Source: Colius striatus
Taxonomy: Eukaryota; Chordata; Aves; Coliiformes; Coliidae
Direction: 5' to 3'
DNA: 64,000 bases
Assembly (NCBI RefSeq): GCF_028858725.1
Contig: NC_084773.1
Location: 19,290,850 to 19,354,849, forward strand
The first letter of the stretch is position 1, and each line of letters begins with the position of its first letter. This document shows positions 49,059 through 61,345 of this stretch, piece after piece. A model generated the notes under the pieces. It saw only the letters and a list, made by a program, of their open reading frames with translations, searched no databases and was not told where the DNA came from. Both the position numbers and the translations under genes were made by a program.

Positions 49059-50840
49059 AGAATAATTGAAGCTGGAAGGGACCTTTAGAGATCGTCAGGT
49101 CCAACCTCCTGCTGAACGTAGGCATGACTAAAGTTAGATCAGGTTGCTCAGGGCTTTGTCCAGTTGAAAACAGTAATTAGCCTTCTCTTCTCCAGGTTAG
49201 ATGAAGACAGTTCTCTCAACCTTTCCTCCTAAATTTTATGCTACAACCTGCTCATCATCTTGATCCTCTCTGATGAATTTTTGCCAGTTTGTCAGTGTCT
49301 GTTTTGTAACAGAGAAACCAAAACTGAACACTCTGTTCTAGATGCTGTCTCAGAAGTGCTGAAGAGAGTAATAATTGCTTTCCTTGACCTACTGTCTGTG
49401 CTCCTGTAAATGTAACCCAGCATGTGGTTGGTGTACATCACAGTCGCTGCCAACGCTTGTTCAACCAACAGCCCATCTTCCCCAGAGCTGCTTTCTGCAT
49501 GCTGGATTTCCATTTGCAAAGCTTCGTATCTGCTTTGACTGAATGTTGTCAGCTTTCTGTCAGCCCACTTCTCCAGCCTGCTGAGATGCTGCTGGGTGGC
49601 AGTCCCACTCTCTGGCACGTCAGCTGCTCTGCAGCTCTGGTGCTGTTTGGAAATTCGCTGCGAGTATATTCCCTCTCCCTTTGTTAACATAGATACTAAG
49701 TGATTAAACAGATTGCCTTCAGAAAGATTTCTTCTGTAATCTTCTTTGGAACTGAGGTGAGGGTCACAAGGCAATTGAATGTTGGTGTGTGTTGTTCCTT
49801 CTTACCCTTTTTGATGGCCATGGTGGTTGCCTTTTCCAGTTATCAAAGGGGTTCTCTAATTACCACGATATTCAAAGATGAATAACAGCCTCAAATGGTA
49901 TAAGCCCATTTTCTGTACATTCATAGACCTGTGTAAGTCCAGTTTGATTAAGGGATTCCTAACAAACTAAATCTTCCTCTAATGCAGAGAGTACTTGTCT
50001 GCCCCAGACAAAGACATTAGGAACATGAAACTGGGCAACCTGGGAGGTCTTGCCAGTAAAGACTGAGGCAAGAGAGTCATGGGATGCCTGCTCCTTCTTT
50101 TGTACTCTTTGACAGAAGTTCTGTTGGAATATTCAGGAGTGACCCACACTTTCCTTGGCCTGTTGCTGCAGATGTACCTATAGGTGAACCTTTGTTGTTG
50201 GTCCCACCACCCGTTGACAGCTTCAACTCCACCTGGGCTTTGGGTTTCTTAATTCCATCCATGAAATCTGGGCAAGGTATCTATAGTCCTCCTGAGTAGC
50301 CTGTCCTCACTTCCACCTTCTGTTCACTTTCTTTCTTGTGTTTGAGCTCGGTCAGGGATTCCATGCACAGTCAAATCAGCCTTCTGCCATGTCTGCTTTG
50401 CTTCCCACTCTTCAGGGTGGATTGCTCTCATGCTTGGAGGAGGTTTTCCTTGAAGATCAAGGAGCTGCCCTGTGACCTTCTGCACTCTAGGCCTGCTAGT
50501 TCCCTAAGCAAGCCAAACTCTCCCCTGAAGTTCAGCATCAATATTGATTTTTGATGTGCTCATGAAGTCTTGGTTACTGATGCACCACCAGCTACCATCC
50601 TAGCAGACATCACGGTGCTTAAAGTCTCCCAGGATGACCAAGGCCTTTGATTGTGAAGGCTGAATAAAGCTTCATCTAATTCCAGTTCTTGATCAGGTGA
50701 TGGGCAGCAAACACCCAGTGTCCTCCTTGTAGGCCCCTCTGATTCTCACACATAAACATTAGATGCCATCAAACCCATCACCTGTTTCACGGCACAGAGC
50801 CATATATAAAAGTCTTGAGAAACAGTTCTCACTCATTGGT
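49059..50840 (-). mobile_element. Decayed CR1 LINE with endonuclease and partial RT regions, minus strand
   Basis: Read on the minus strand, the element starts near 50840. At about 50601-50639 it shows an AP-endonuclease remnant, VILGDFKHRDVC, matching CR1's MGDFNHPDIC with the active-site-region Asn changed to Lys. The endonuclease C-terminus and basic linker follow, down to about 50000. At about 49745-49770 it reads DPHLSS, where CR1 reads RPVSLTS at the start of RT. The next recognisable block, about 49520-49620, is LEKWADRKL; SRSRKAII follows at about 49370-49400. Both belong after the catalytic palm, so the SQHGF and FADD segments are missing. The 3' end is the usual antisense GGAAGGGACCTTTAGAGATC at about 49075. 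Numerous stops mean it cannot be active. Confidence 0.85.
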
Positions 50841-51237
50841 TGCATCCAAGGATAAAAGTCTATTTTCTGGACATAGATTTTAACATCTTTAAGTCTTCTA
50901 TAATGCCTTCTTTCCAGCAGAAACATGTTTTTTATGAAAGCTGAAAAAGAAATATTTGAAACCATATTGGAATCTAAACACTTGGGGTACCATAATGACT
51001 TAAGAATGAGCTTAATAACCTTTCTTTATGGGGAATTGCTGATATAGTCTTTATGCATATCTGAGGACAGGAGTTAATAGCTTACTTCAAGCCTCACTGC
51101 CAATGTAAAGCGCTCACTGAATTGATGCATTTTTGCAGTTGCACTTTTCTCTTTGTGCTTTCAGCAGTTCAAAAGTTGTGATTCTGAGATTGCCCATCTT
51201 GATCTCCCTTGTCTTCTGTGCTAATAAAATGCCCTGT
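50841..51237. other. Short non-coding spacer between two repeats
   Basis: The first 100 bases may still belong to the CR1 endonuclease N-terminus. Nothing else was recognised. Confidence 0.4.
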
Positions 51238-51410
51238 GCTGTTACTTAGGCCATTAGCCTGAGACTCGGAAGTGTTATTTCTGGCTCTGCAATTATCCTA
51301 CTGCTGCAATTTCCCTATCTGAGATGAGAATAACAAAGCTGTCCTTCTTTGCAGAATGCTTTGAGATTTGATGATGAAAAGTGCTATATAAGGGTTCAAT
51401 ATTGTTATGT
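51238..51410 (+). repeat. MIR/CORE-SINE-like relic, plus strand
   Basis: A tRNA-like head (CATTAGCCTGAGACTCGGAAGTG) is followed by TCTGGCTCTGC, then CAATTTCCCTATCTGAGATGAGAATAAC. The latter corresponds to the MIR 'cagtttccctatctgtaaaatggg' segment. The tail GCTTTGAGATTTGATGATGAAAAGTGCTATATAAGG matches the L2/MIR-type 3' end. All parts are in the right order. It is diverged but one of the clearest old SINEs in the window. Bird genomes keep few recognisable copies of these. Confidence 0.75.
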
Positions 51411-54400
51411 GAACAAATATCACTTTGTTTGCATGGCCTGACCATCTTATAAGCAAGCAGAGAGCTGATGACCAAATCAAGATTAGACTTGAACAAATGA
51501 GTCATAATGAACAGTTTCAGTCTATTGACTTCATTTTTCCTTCTGTTTGAAAGTCGTTAACTTTTATAAGTCAATCTCCAGAGAAATTTTTAGTCTGTAA
51601 ATCATTTGCCAGTTGAATTTAGAATCTGTGAAGTTTCCTTGCTTCGTGGTTTTACTTATCATTTTAGATACCAAATAAGTCACTTATTAGTGTGCATGTT
51701 CATTAGCAATCTGAACATAGAGTCACAGATTATAAGGTTAAGTTTCCAATTTCAGTGTTGGACATTTTTCAAGTTCATTTAAAAGGCGTTTCTAGGGGGA
51801 GAATCCTGAAACTCACAGATGAACATGGAAAAATCTTGACAGCAGGAAAAATGTATTCCTTGTTTAAAGCTATAAATCTGTTGTGAACAGGGCAGCAGCA
51901 AAACTGGCTATTTAAAAAATAGTTTCAAAAACATTATGTGCACTTAGTGTCATGGGTTAGGTCCTTCTGAGTTCATGTACATGCATATGATTGACTTTAG
52001 GGTTGTAGAGAGGACAAAAGCATCCTCAGTTAGATTTGCATACTGTCTGCATAACATTTCTAAGGAGGAAACATTAGGGAAATAGTTTGTCAGATGGTGC
52101 AAATAAAAATAACTTCAAGGAAATTGTGCTGGTTTACCCCAGTTAAGATTTGCTCCGGAGTATCTGAGGGTGACTGTGTCCTTTGGCACCTGAATGCGAA
52201 CAGTTGAAATCTAATTTGCATCTGGAAAACACAGAACTAAGTTTTCTGGCTGCATTTTCTCCTGAAACCCATGTATGGCAATAAAGTGCCTGAATCTCAT
52301 GAGAAATGGTGGGTATTTTTAGCTGGGATGTAGATACTCATGATGCTCCCTCACCAGTGGAGGATAAATCCTTTTCTCAGCCCACGTGCCTTTCAGTGTG
52401 CATATACACCGTGTTGAAGGGCTCAGGGAAAGGTTGTGCCATGCATTAGAAGGTTGTTCACAGCAAGTGAAAGTGCTCTCTGTACCTTGGGGACCTTAAA
52501 TGCAAAATCATTCTAACTAATAAGCAGATACTAAGCGTGCCAAATTTTACCCCAAGGTACTCAGGCTCCTGTGGCGGTTTTGCTCACTGAGTTTTATTGA
52601 CTATCAGGATTTATTGATCCAGGAGGGAAACATTGATAGAGGTGATTCTCTGCCAGTCACAATTTCCCTTATGGAACAGTCACACCTGGTGTTGACTGTA
52701 AATTTAAACCCAATGCATGCATGTGTGTCATGGCACGGGGATTACCCACTGAGCATTTACCTACATTGATGGTCTGGCAGTGCCATACCTGAGAACTGAG
52801 TGCTCTTGCTCAGGCTTTGGAGTTTTCTTTAGGGCACAGTATTTATGATATGCTTGGCTACCTTGTTTGTGGCTGCTTTTTCTTATTGGTATGGTAAATC
52901 ATGGAGATTGCTGACTGACATCATGTGGTGGTCTTAGACAGCCGTGAGGAGTATTTCAAGTCTCTCTCAATATCCTGATCATCCTTTCAGTAGTAAATAA
53001 ACAGCTATTTGAGCAACTTGCAACACTGTGCTTGCAGTAGGTATGAGCCTCCTCATTCTAAGTTTGATACTGACCCAAAGCACATTTCTTACTCTTTTTT
53101 TACCTGATAGGAAAACTGAAATATTGGCAAAGCATATCTACTAAACTGGCCATCTGAATTTTATTCCTGTGAAGTTAGTACTTCCCTACTGTTGCTAGAA
53201 AGAAAAGAATCATATTATTTGAGTAGTAGAAAAACTACCTGTACTGACTTTTCTCAGCAGCATTGCATCTTTTTGGGGTTGTATTCATAATGCACATGAG
53301 TAAAATGATGTCTAAAGATGTTTGTTTCTTTAATACTTAGGAGCTTCTTTTCTCTCTTGCTCTTTTTATTCTCAACCTATATTAAAATTATGTACTTGAT
53401 ATTAGTCTGAAGATGTCATTCCAAATAGTCCCTTCAGCATGTTTCTGCTTGTGGGATCCATAAGCTGTAAGGGCAGCAACCTTTTACTGTGACAGCAGGT
53501 AATCTGTTTCATCCTGTGCTATGTTCCAAGCTGGTTAATGCACCTTTATATTGTATGTGATGAAACTTCCTCCTCAAAAAGCCTTCTGCTATCAATATGC
53601 ACAAATGAAGCTTATTCCTCATCCACAGTGATGCTGGAGCTGATGGGGATGCTGCCCAGGCCTCGCTGTTGGGATTTTGGGTCCTTTCATCTCACAATTC
53701 ACTCGGTAACAGGATAAAACTTCATGGTCTGTGCCGTGAGGCAGAGCCATGGCTCAGCAGATCTGATGTGCTGCCGGAGCGCCTTGGCTTTGAGAGGACT
53801 TTGCTGTGTAGCCAGAGCAGCACCAGAGCTTCATCCTGGGCAGCACTCCCCTTTTGATACCATTCTGTTTTGTCAAGTCCTTTGGGCCAAACCTGTGAAT
53901 GATTTCCCTCAGTGCTGTGGGGATCTGCAGCAAGCACAACTCACGTGATGTTTAAATATTTAGCTTCTCATTTGCAGAATGTTATCTGAACCTGACTTCA
54001 GAGGCTTGTACTTCATTGATTCATGCATCTTTTAGAGAGACATGGATGGATGAAATGTGAAGGTCACGTTGCAGCAGGGACCACTCATCTCTGCTTCAGT
54101 CTGTTCTTCCTCTGCAGTCAGTAGATGGAGGAGACTGGGAAGCTGCCTGTGCCATCTGTGGCATGGCCAGGGCGGCGGGTGATGCCAGCCCTAATCCAGC
54201 CTGCAGCATTTGCTCCCAGTCCTGCTCAGAGGCCAAGCAGCCCCCGAGTAGCTTGACACAGGTATCAGAGATGTCTTAAAGCCATCTTTGTGCCCTACTG
54301 CTTCTCCTCATCTCCACACCGTGTGTAACTCGGTGGAAATAAGAGTGTCAAATTCAGTGAATGACCAGCTGAGTGAATAAAAGTGTGAACTGCATTCCTT

Positions 54401-57400
54401 CACTTAGAAATCTGTCAGCTCCCTCTAACCTTTTGGAAAATTGAAAGACCAAAGTGACTGTACTTGCAGAAAATCAAACAGTAAAGTGCCATAGAAGCAC
54501 TACTGGGAAACCAGACTTGCAGACACTTTGGCTGTACCCACAGAGGAACAAGATTATACTTTTATTTCTTTATATCTTTAAAAGTACCAACATATTTACA
54601 AGCCCAGGGTACCTAACCACTATGATTCAGGCCATGAGGTCTCATTTTTTCCCTTGTAGTATGCAAGGCACAAAAAAGCAAACAGCAGCTTAAGTTTTCA
54701 ATGCAGACTGAGAGACAGGTTTCCTGATTTAGGCAATTCAGGATCTCTTCCACTGTAATGCTAGATGCAATCTTTCTAGACCTTTTTAGCAGCTACAAAT
54801 TTTCTGCAGTCATGTGGATACTTCTGTGCACAGCAGTAATAGCAGCAGATAGCCCAGGGTGCTACAGATCATCATCTTATCCCTCTGTGAAATAAGTCTC
54901 ATGGTTGATTTTTAAATTTAAGTAGCTTGATTTGGACAGAGAACCTGAGTAGACCTGAGTCGACTGTGCCTGTTGCTGTTGTGCAGGAGGAATGATGGTG
55001 CATTCCTACTGACAGCATCACCCCAGGTGGCAACACCTGGGACAGAGATCACTGAGTTGTAATTCTGCCTTCACCTTCCAGAACAGACTTGGGCAAAATG
55101 ATGGATAACCTTCACTAGGTGATGCATGTTGCCAGGGGCATGGATCACCTTCCCCAGAGTACTGCAGTATCGCTGCACAGAATATTGGATTTGAGGTGGA
55201 GGATTGGGGAGATTTATGGTCAGCTTAGTTCCTTCAGCAGGACAGTCCTGATAGCTGCCTGGGGAAAGCCTAAAGGGATACTCCTGAGCAGGCTTTGAGA
55301 TGAAGCTGCAGTAGGAGCACTTGAGCACTGAAATCCGTTCTGCTCCTACTCTGACATTTGAATGTTAAACACTTTATTGCTTTCAGACAGTTTGCTTACT
55401 GTCTGTTTATACTATGCCTGAAACAAGAGCTGCTATAAATGTGCTGGCTCTAATAAACCCATTAAAAACACCCAGCAACACAGACTGGCTTACTAGTACT
55501 GTATCTTGTGGGGTTTTTCCTCGAGTTTTCCCATACTTTTCACTGAAACAATTCTTTTCAGTATATATAAATCCATTCCTTCAATCTGTGAGCTCTATTT
55601 GCCCTCCCTCTGTCTGTACAGTACACTGATAACTTCAGTCCTACAGACCTTCTCTGCAGGAAACTCTATTAAAGTTTTTCCTTTAGTGCAAGTGAGTAGC
55701 CCTTCAGAAAACCTTCATCAGGTCTGTTCTTTCCTGTTATGGTTTGCCTCCTCTTTGCTTTTTTTTCCTCCCCTTCCCACGGATAGCTGTAATTTAAAGC
55801 TTACTAGATCAATAAGTCCAAGATGCACACATAAATGGGAGAAGCAGACAAACAGCTGGTAAAGATAGGAGACAGCTGATTAAAAAGAATTCAGCCATAA
55901 AGCATTTGAGTTGCTATTCTCAGCTGTGATTTTTTTGAGTTAGATGAAAAAATAGGGGGAAAGGGGCATTCAAATTGTAATCCCTTCCTTCCTCAGAATC
56001 GCCGATGAAAATGATGTTACATTTCCTTCTGGTGTTTTTATGTCTCTAAATAAAAAGTGGATTTTTTTATTTGGAGTAGATGTTTTAATCAATTACAAGT
56101 GAATTGGCTTAATATAGAGATAGCTGGGGGAAATGTCAGGGCAGGAAGTCTGTACCTGATACAACAGCAGCATCTCTGGTCTTGAGCTCTCTCAATCCAG
56201 CCCTGTGCTAAGCTGAAATCCTGCAAACAGTCTCTGTTTTACACTGATTCATGGCACAGGGATTTTTCTACTCTGCTTTGTGAGCCATGGTGATTGTGGA
56301 TGGGATTAGGTTTGGGTTAGCTGTGCTTTCTATCTGAGGCATGTCTTGCAGTGCTTGGACCAGGCTGCCACAGCTTTGTTGGGTTCTACCCAGCTGGCAC
56401 GAGCTGTGGACTGGGCAATTTGCATTTGGCATTACAAATTGCAGTTACATTACTTTGTGAAGGTGAAGATGCTATAAAAGACTGAGTGTCTTGCCAGCAG
56501 GAGAGTAAACATTTCTAAGCTAAAGCCTCAATAGAAGTCAAGAAGGATTAAGGTGCATCTGAAAGTAGAGTTGAGGATCCAAAAACCACTGCAGCTTTTG
56601 AAAATGTTTTCTGTTCATATCAGAACCCATAATTTATTGACAAAAGAGTTGAACTGTAAAATATATGTGCTTATGTTTCACTGAAGCTGCATACTTCATT
56701 TGCTGAGGAGGTCTGTGTACACATTCTATGTGTGTCCATAGCCACAGAATCTATGTGAAAGATGAGATATGTGTTGCATAAAGCATGTACACCTTACACA
56801 TGTGCATCTATGTATGGTGGTTGTGGCTACATGTATGGTAAAGCAGCAGATGCATGTTACAACGTGACTTTGAAATGCTGTGAGAAAAGATGTTTGTGTG
56901 TGTGTGTATGTGTGCACTTTGGAAGAAGAACTGGGTCCATCCATGGGGAAATGAATCTGTCTGCAACTGGTAAAATGAGACCAGATAAAGAGATTATCGG
57001 GTAGTGACAAGAAAGAAAATAGGTTAGCTGAATTTCCCTTTATCACTTCTTTTCCCTTAAGACATCTCACTGAATACCTTGTCATTCATACAGAGAGTCT
57101 AGAAAAAAAATCACTTTTAAAGGTGACCCACAAAGGAAAACAAAAAGCTTGTGTGCTTCTTTTGCTCCTTGGTGGCACAGGAATGTGGCCTGGGATTTAC
57201 ACTGGCTGTGTGTGCTGTCTTTTGGGAGAGCAGGAAAAGCCATCTTAAAGCTCAAAAATCTTCCCTTTGTCTTTGCTGCTTCCAGCACGTAGCAGAGCAT
57301 CCAGTGAGTACAGAGCAGGATGCTGAGCAGAGGCTGAAGCCTGTGGTGTGCCGTGGTTCACCCAGGACTGAGTCTCGAGAGGACAGTTCAGTAGCAGATG

Positions 57401-57734
57401 TGTGTCATGTTATGAGACAGATGTAGAAATGCAACTCTTGGTCAATGTGTTTGAAGTGAGGCAAATGTTATTGGGAAAATAAAACCAATTAAGGGGTCTG
57501 TTTCCACATTTCTTTCATGGCCTTTTAAAAATTGCTTTTAATTTCAAATCAAAGTAACTACTGGAAATAACTTTGCAATTATGTTTCATATTAGTGCATT
57601 ATAAGAAAGCAACAATTAAGTGATGGTTGATAACATTTCTTTCTGGTTCTGAGTTATCTAGCAATTCCATTGAAAGCTGAATCTTATCTGGTTGGTACTA
57701 TGTAAACACTTAGGCTTTAGAATACTTGTAATCT
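51411..57734. other. Non-coding tract, probably intronic
   Basis: No gene or transposon recognised. A GC-richer patch lies at about 53620-53950 and another at about 54090-54260; neither shows a convincing exon. A TCACGTGA E-box lies at 53941-53948 and a (TG)n run at 56895-56914. Confidence 0.5.
56895..56914. repeat. (TG)n microsatellite, interrupted
   Basis: About nine TG units with one TATG interruption. Confidence 0.85.
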
Positions 57735-57848
57735 AAGTAGATAAGAGAGGCAAAGAAAGAGAGGAGAAATAGAGGTGCAGAGAAGTGACTTGTTCCAAGG
57801 TCAAACCCCAGATTTAGAATAAGAATCAGATCTTCTCACTTGAGCCTG
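57735..57848 (-). repeat. MIR-like relic, antisense
   Basis: The plus strand reads GAGGTGCAGAGAAGTGACTTGTTCCAAGGTCAAACCCCAGA, then AGAATCAGATCTTCTCACTTGAGCC. This is the antisense of the MIR core ('gcacagagaagtgacttgcccaaggtcac'). It is well enough preserved to be confident of the family. Confidence 0.7.
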
Positions 57849-57878
57849 TTTTTCTATTTTCTATTTCTATTTTCTATT
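57849..57878. repeat. TTTCTAT-type short tandem repeat
   Basis: Irregular tandem of TTTCTATTTT/CTATTTCTAT words, directly next to the MIR relic. Confidence 0.75.
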
Positions 57879-59874
57879 CCATGGGGTATGTTGCTTCTGG
57901 TATTAAAAGATGGAAAAACCTGTCCCCAAATGGAGGGCAAAGAGAATGAGATCAGATGTAAGCTCAGTGATATAGAGAAAAAATAAGGGAAAACAAAGAA
58001 AATTGTAGTGACAAAGGTGCAATGTTTAGATAAATTCAACATAGACAATACCATTACTCAAATCACAAACTTGTCTTTCTCTCTAGATGCAGTGAAGTGA
58101 GGAGAACGATTCCAGTGTAGAGCTGCAAACTGACCATGCATTGATGAAGAAGCAGCTGCATGTACTGGTTAGAAATGTTTGTTTTAAAAATATAAGTATT
58201 TGTAGTTTGAATGTAAATTTGATTTGGTTTTGAATCACAACAGTTAACATCATCATAACCGTTTTAGACCCATTTGATGTCTTTTCTGTCTTTAATATGT
58301 GTTCTAGAAAAGCATAAATGTGTGTGTATCTGTTTGTGCATGTACACATGCTTTGGAATAGTTCCACGTGGTTTTTGCTACTTGAAGTACGAGAACATGC
58401 TTTCAAAGTCTGAAAGCTCTTTAATGTCAGATGGAACTTGTTTGTCTTCTCTTTTTATGAGTTAAGCAGACACTCATCCTTTATCATATGTGTTGTTGAG
58501 CTCTGAACTAGACTTTACCCTGTTGTAGCATCTAGTTGGCAAGAAAATTGTGGTTTAACGTTAAAACACCCCTCGAATCTGTTTGGTCCTTCAACCTGTA
58601 GGAAAAGGTGCTGTAATTATTCTTTTCTGATGATTTCAATGGAAGTCTTCCATTCTGCTTCCCGACAGGCAGTGGTCATGGGCAGTGTGTTCCCTTGAAC
58701 ACTACTGGAGGGGCTGGACCCAAAGGGCTGGGTGGACATTGCCTTTCTCAAAAGTACCCCTGGACAATCTTGAAAATAAATTGCGGAAGAGCAGAGCCTC
58801 GGTGGTGACATTGCCAAGGACCATTCATCAGGGAAAAAAGGTCTTTGAGCCACAGAGTTATTTATGTCTTGGGCTTCCCTAGGAGAGCTTGTTGCCAGGG
58901 GATTTTAGTGGCTGTGGACCCTTCCTGTATCGAGATGTGCTTGGAGGAAGTAAGCACACTGGCAAACGGGTTCTATCTTTTTTCTTTTATTTTTCAATCC
59001 CTTTCATATAAAATGCTGTGATTCTGTCTTCTCTCTCTCATTTGTGACTGATGAAAGTGGAGTCTGTGTTACCAATATGTGGAGTTTAAGCATACATTTG
59101 CCATTAACTTTTAGGGGAACTCTAGGACTAAAGCTTTGTGTAAAATGGGAATTATTTTCACCGTAACTTTCTTTTCTGATACCATTTATTAAGATTTGCT
59201 GTGTTCTTCTCACTAGCCCAGACTACTGCAGAGAGCAGGGCTGAGAACATTGTTCTTACGTATCTGCTGCTGAACTTAATTTTACCTGTGTTTGTGGTAT
59301 GTAAAACTCACAATGACAATGTTATGGATAAAATGTAGTCTGCTGAATATTGCTGTGATAAAAAAAACCCTCTCATCTTGTATTATACCCACTGCTAAAT
59401 TTCTTTTTTCCTTACAGCCAGTGATTATTTCAAGTAGAAGAGAACTTACTGATTTCTGATAAACCCCAACTAATGAGACAGTGGGATTCAGATGCTGTGT
59501 GGATCTAGAGCTCTATCAAATCCAGTTAGATTTCGATTCATCTCTTTGTAGAAGCAGTTCTGAACTGAAAAGCTGTCTTTCTTGACAGTTTGTAAGTTAG
59601 CTTATAAACTTTGCCTCTTTCAAGACCAGCCATCTGGAAAGATCACTGTGTGAAGGCAGGCTGGTTTTTAGGTATGCATGAGCAAAGAGAATAAAGAATT
59701 GCTCTGCTTTTCTTGTGACACACTCTGTCTTGTTTTGTCTTATGCATATGCTTTTTGGGGGTTTTTTTTCCCCTAAAAACCCTCTTGTATTCTCTGTGAG
59801 AGTATGCCATGGGCTGAACCAATCCATTTCGAGGAAACTATAGGCTGTTCCAACTGTAGACTTGAGATTTCTGT
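57879..59874. other. Non-coding tract
   Basis: AT-rich DNA with no gene or repeat family recognised. Confidence 0.5.
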
Positions 59875-59995
59875 ATAGAATCATTTAGGTCAGAACAGAT
59901 CCTTGAGATCAAGCATAAAGCTAATGCTGCCAAGTCCATCACTAAACCATGTCCCCAAGTGCCACATCTGTGTGTTTTTAGACACCTGGACTTTC
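59875..59995 (-). mobile_element. CR1 3' fragment, minus strand
   Basis: TAGAATCATTTAGGTCAGAACAGATCCTTGAGATCAAG is followed by TGCCAAGTCCATCACTAAACCATGTCCCCAAGTGCCACATCT, the antisense of a CR1 3' end. The similarity fades after about 59995. It is a very short 5'-truncated copy with no coding sequence. Confidence 0.88.
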
Positions 59996-60589
59996 TCCCT
60001 TAGCAGGAAAGATCAGAGTGTTGTAGCCTTTGGATGCTTGGCTTGCAGTGCATCAGCAGTGTGTATGTTTGGGAAGCGTGCTATTTTCTTCTCTTCGGAT
60101 CACAACTTTAAGTACACCAGCTTTTCTAGTTAATATGCTCTTTCCTCTCTGACTGAACTAGTTTCTCAGTGCAGGGATCAGCCTCACGACCTCTTTACCC
60201 TGCATGACCAGAGAATGAACCCAAAGCCATTCAGATGGGGCTCCAGGCTTAACTTAATATGTGCTACAATGTCTCCCCCACAGATAACTTCATTTGTGTG
60301 GCATCTTTTTATTTAAATGAATTTATCCTCTTTGTCAGACTGGGGAATTGTAATTAAGATTTCATTGCATTTAACTATGGGATAAAGTTCTTACATTTAG
60401 AGTTCGTGAGTCTATTACCTTTTAGAAGATCTTTGGCAACGTGAAAGTTAGAACTCATTTGTTTCCATTTAAAATTCAGGGCATGATATGTGAAGCTGTA
60501 TTTCTGAGGAGGATACACCATCATGTCATTTTCTACTTGCTTAAAAGCCAGATAACTGGTTAAGGAAGCTCCCATCGTGAGGAGAAGAA

Positions 60590-60770
60590 AGGGCTCATTA
60601 AAAACATTAGCTGATATAGAACAAATTGAGCTTCAGTGCCCTGCATAAAGATTATAATAACTGTAATAATAAATGAATTAATAATGCATTAAAAGAGAAT
60701 TCCTCCAGTCAGATTGTCACACGCTTATCCTTGAAAATTGACTTCAGTGAGGTGTGTCACATGAGCTAAT
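60590..60770. promoter_or_regulatory. AT-rich candidate conserved element
   Basis: Dense TAAT/ATTA words (ATTATAATAACTGTAATAATAA, GAATTAATAATGCATTA), followed by a CAGATTGTCACACGC stretch. This is an enhancer-like composition; it could also be ordinary AT-rich DNA. Confidence 0.2.
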
Positions 60771-61072
60771 GACCTTAACTGATGGATTCAGGATTCTTCC
60801 ACACTCCAAAATCCACTTAAGTCTGTATTTCTCTACTTTTGACAGTCTTCAGGACAGACATGAAGTAAGTAGGACCAGTTGGTGTTGCATGCCAGAGGGT
60901 TGAAATGGAGTGATCTCTAGTTTTAACCTCCAAGTTACCAGAGTTGGTTCAATCCTTACCCTTGCATGGGAATATCAGTTAGCAATGCAATGCTGCAGGC
61001 TGTGCAGTCACTCCAGAGGCACGTGTGTCTTGGGCTGATGGGGGTTCAAAAATGTTTACAGCCTCCATCATT

Positions 61073-61345
61073 GAATCATAGAGCTCTTTTTGCTGGAAAA
61101 GACCTTTAAGATCATAGAGTCAAACCTCTCCCCTCACACTGCCAAGTCCATCACTAATCCACGGACCTCAGCACCTCAGCTCCACCACTTTGCAATATCT
61201 CCAGGGATGGGGACTCCCCCACCCTCCTGGGCAGCCTGGCACAGAGACTGACAACCCTCTTGGGGAAAAAGTTCTTCCGAATCTCCAATCCAAACCTCTG
61301 GCTCTGGTACAACCTGGGGCCATTTTCCTCTTGTCTCATCACTCA
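61073..61345 (-). mobile_element. CR1 3' fragment, minus strand
   Basis: GAATCATAGAGC, then GCTGGAAAAGACCTTTAAGATCATAGAGTC, CACTGCCAAGTCCATCACTAATCCA, CAGGGATGGGGACTCC and CTCCTGGGCAGCCTGGC. It ends with CTGGGGCCATTTTCCTCTTGTCTCATC, the standard antisense CR1 order. It is well preserved, about 270 bp and 5'-truncated. It is closely related to the 21532 copy. Confidence 0.93.

Noticed and set aside
49292..49774. 160-codon minus-strand frame as a possible gene
   Set aside because: It is the decayed C-terminal part of a CR1 ORF2 (LEKWA and SRSRK motifs) and not a host gene.
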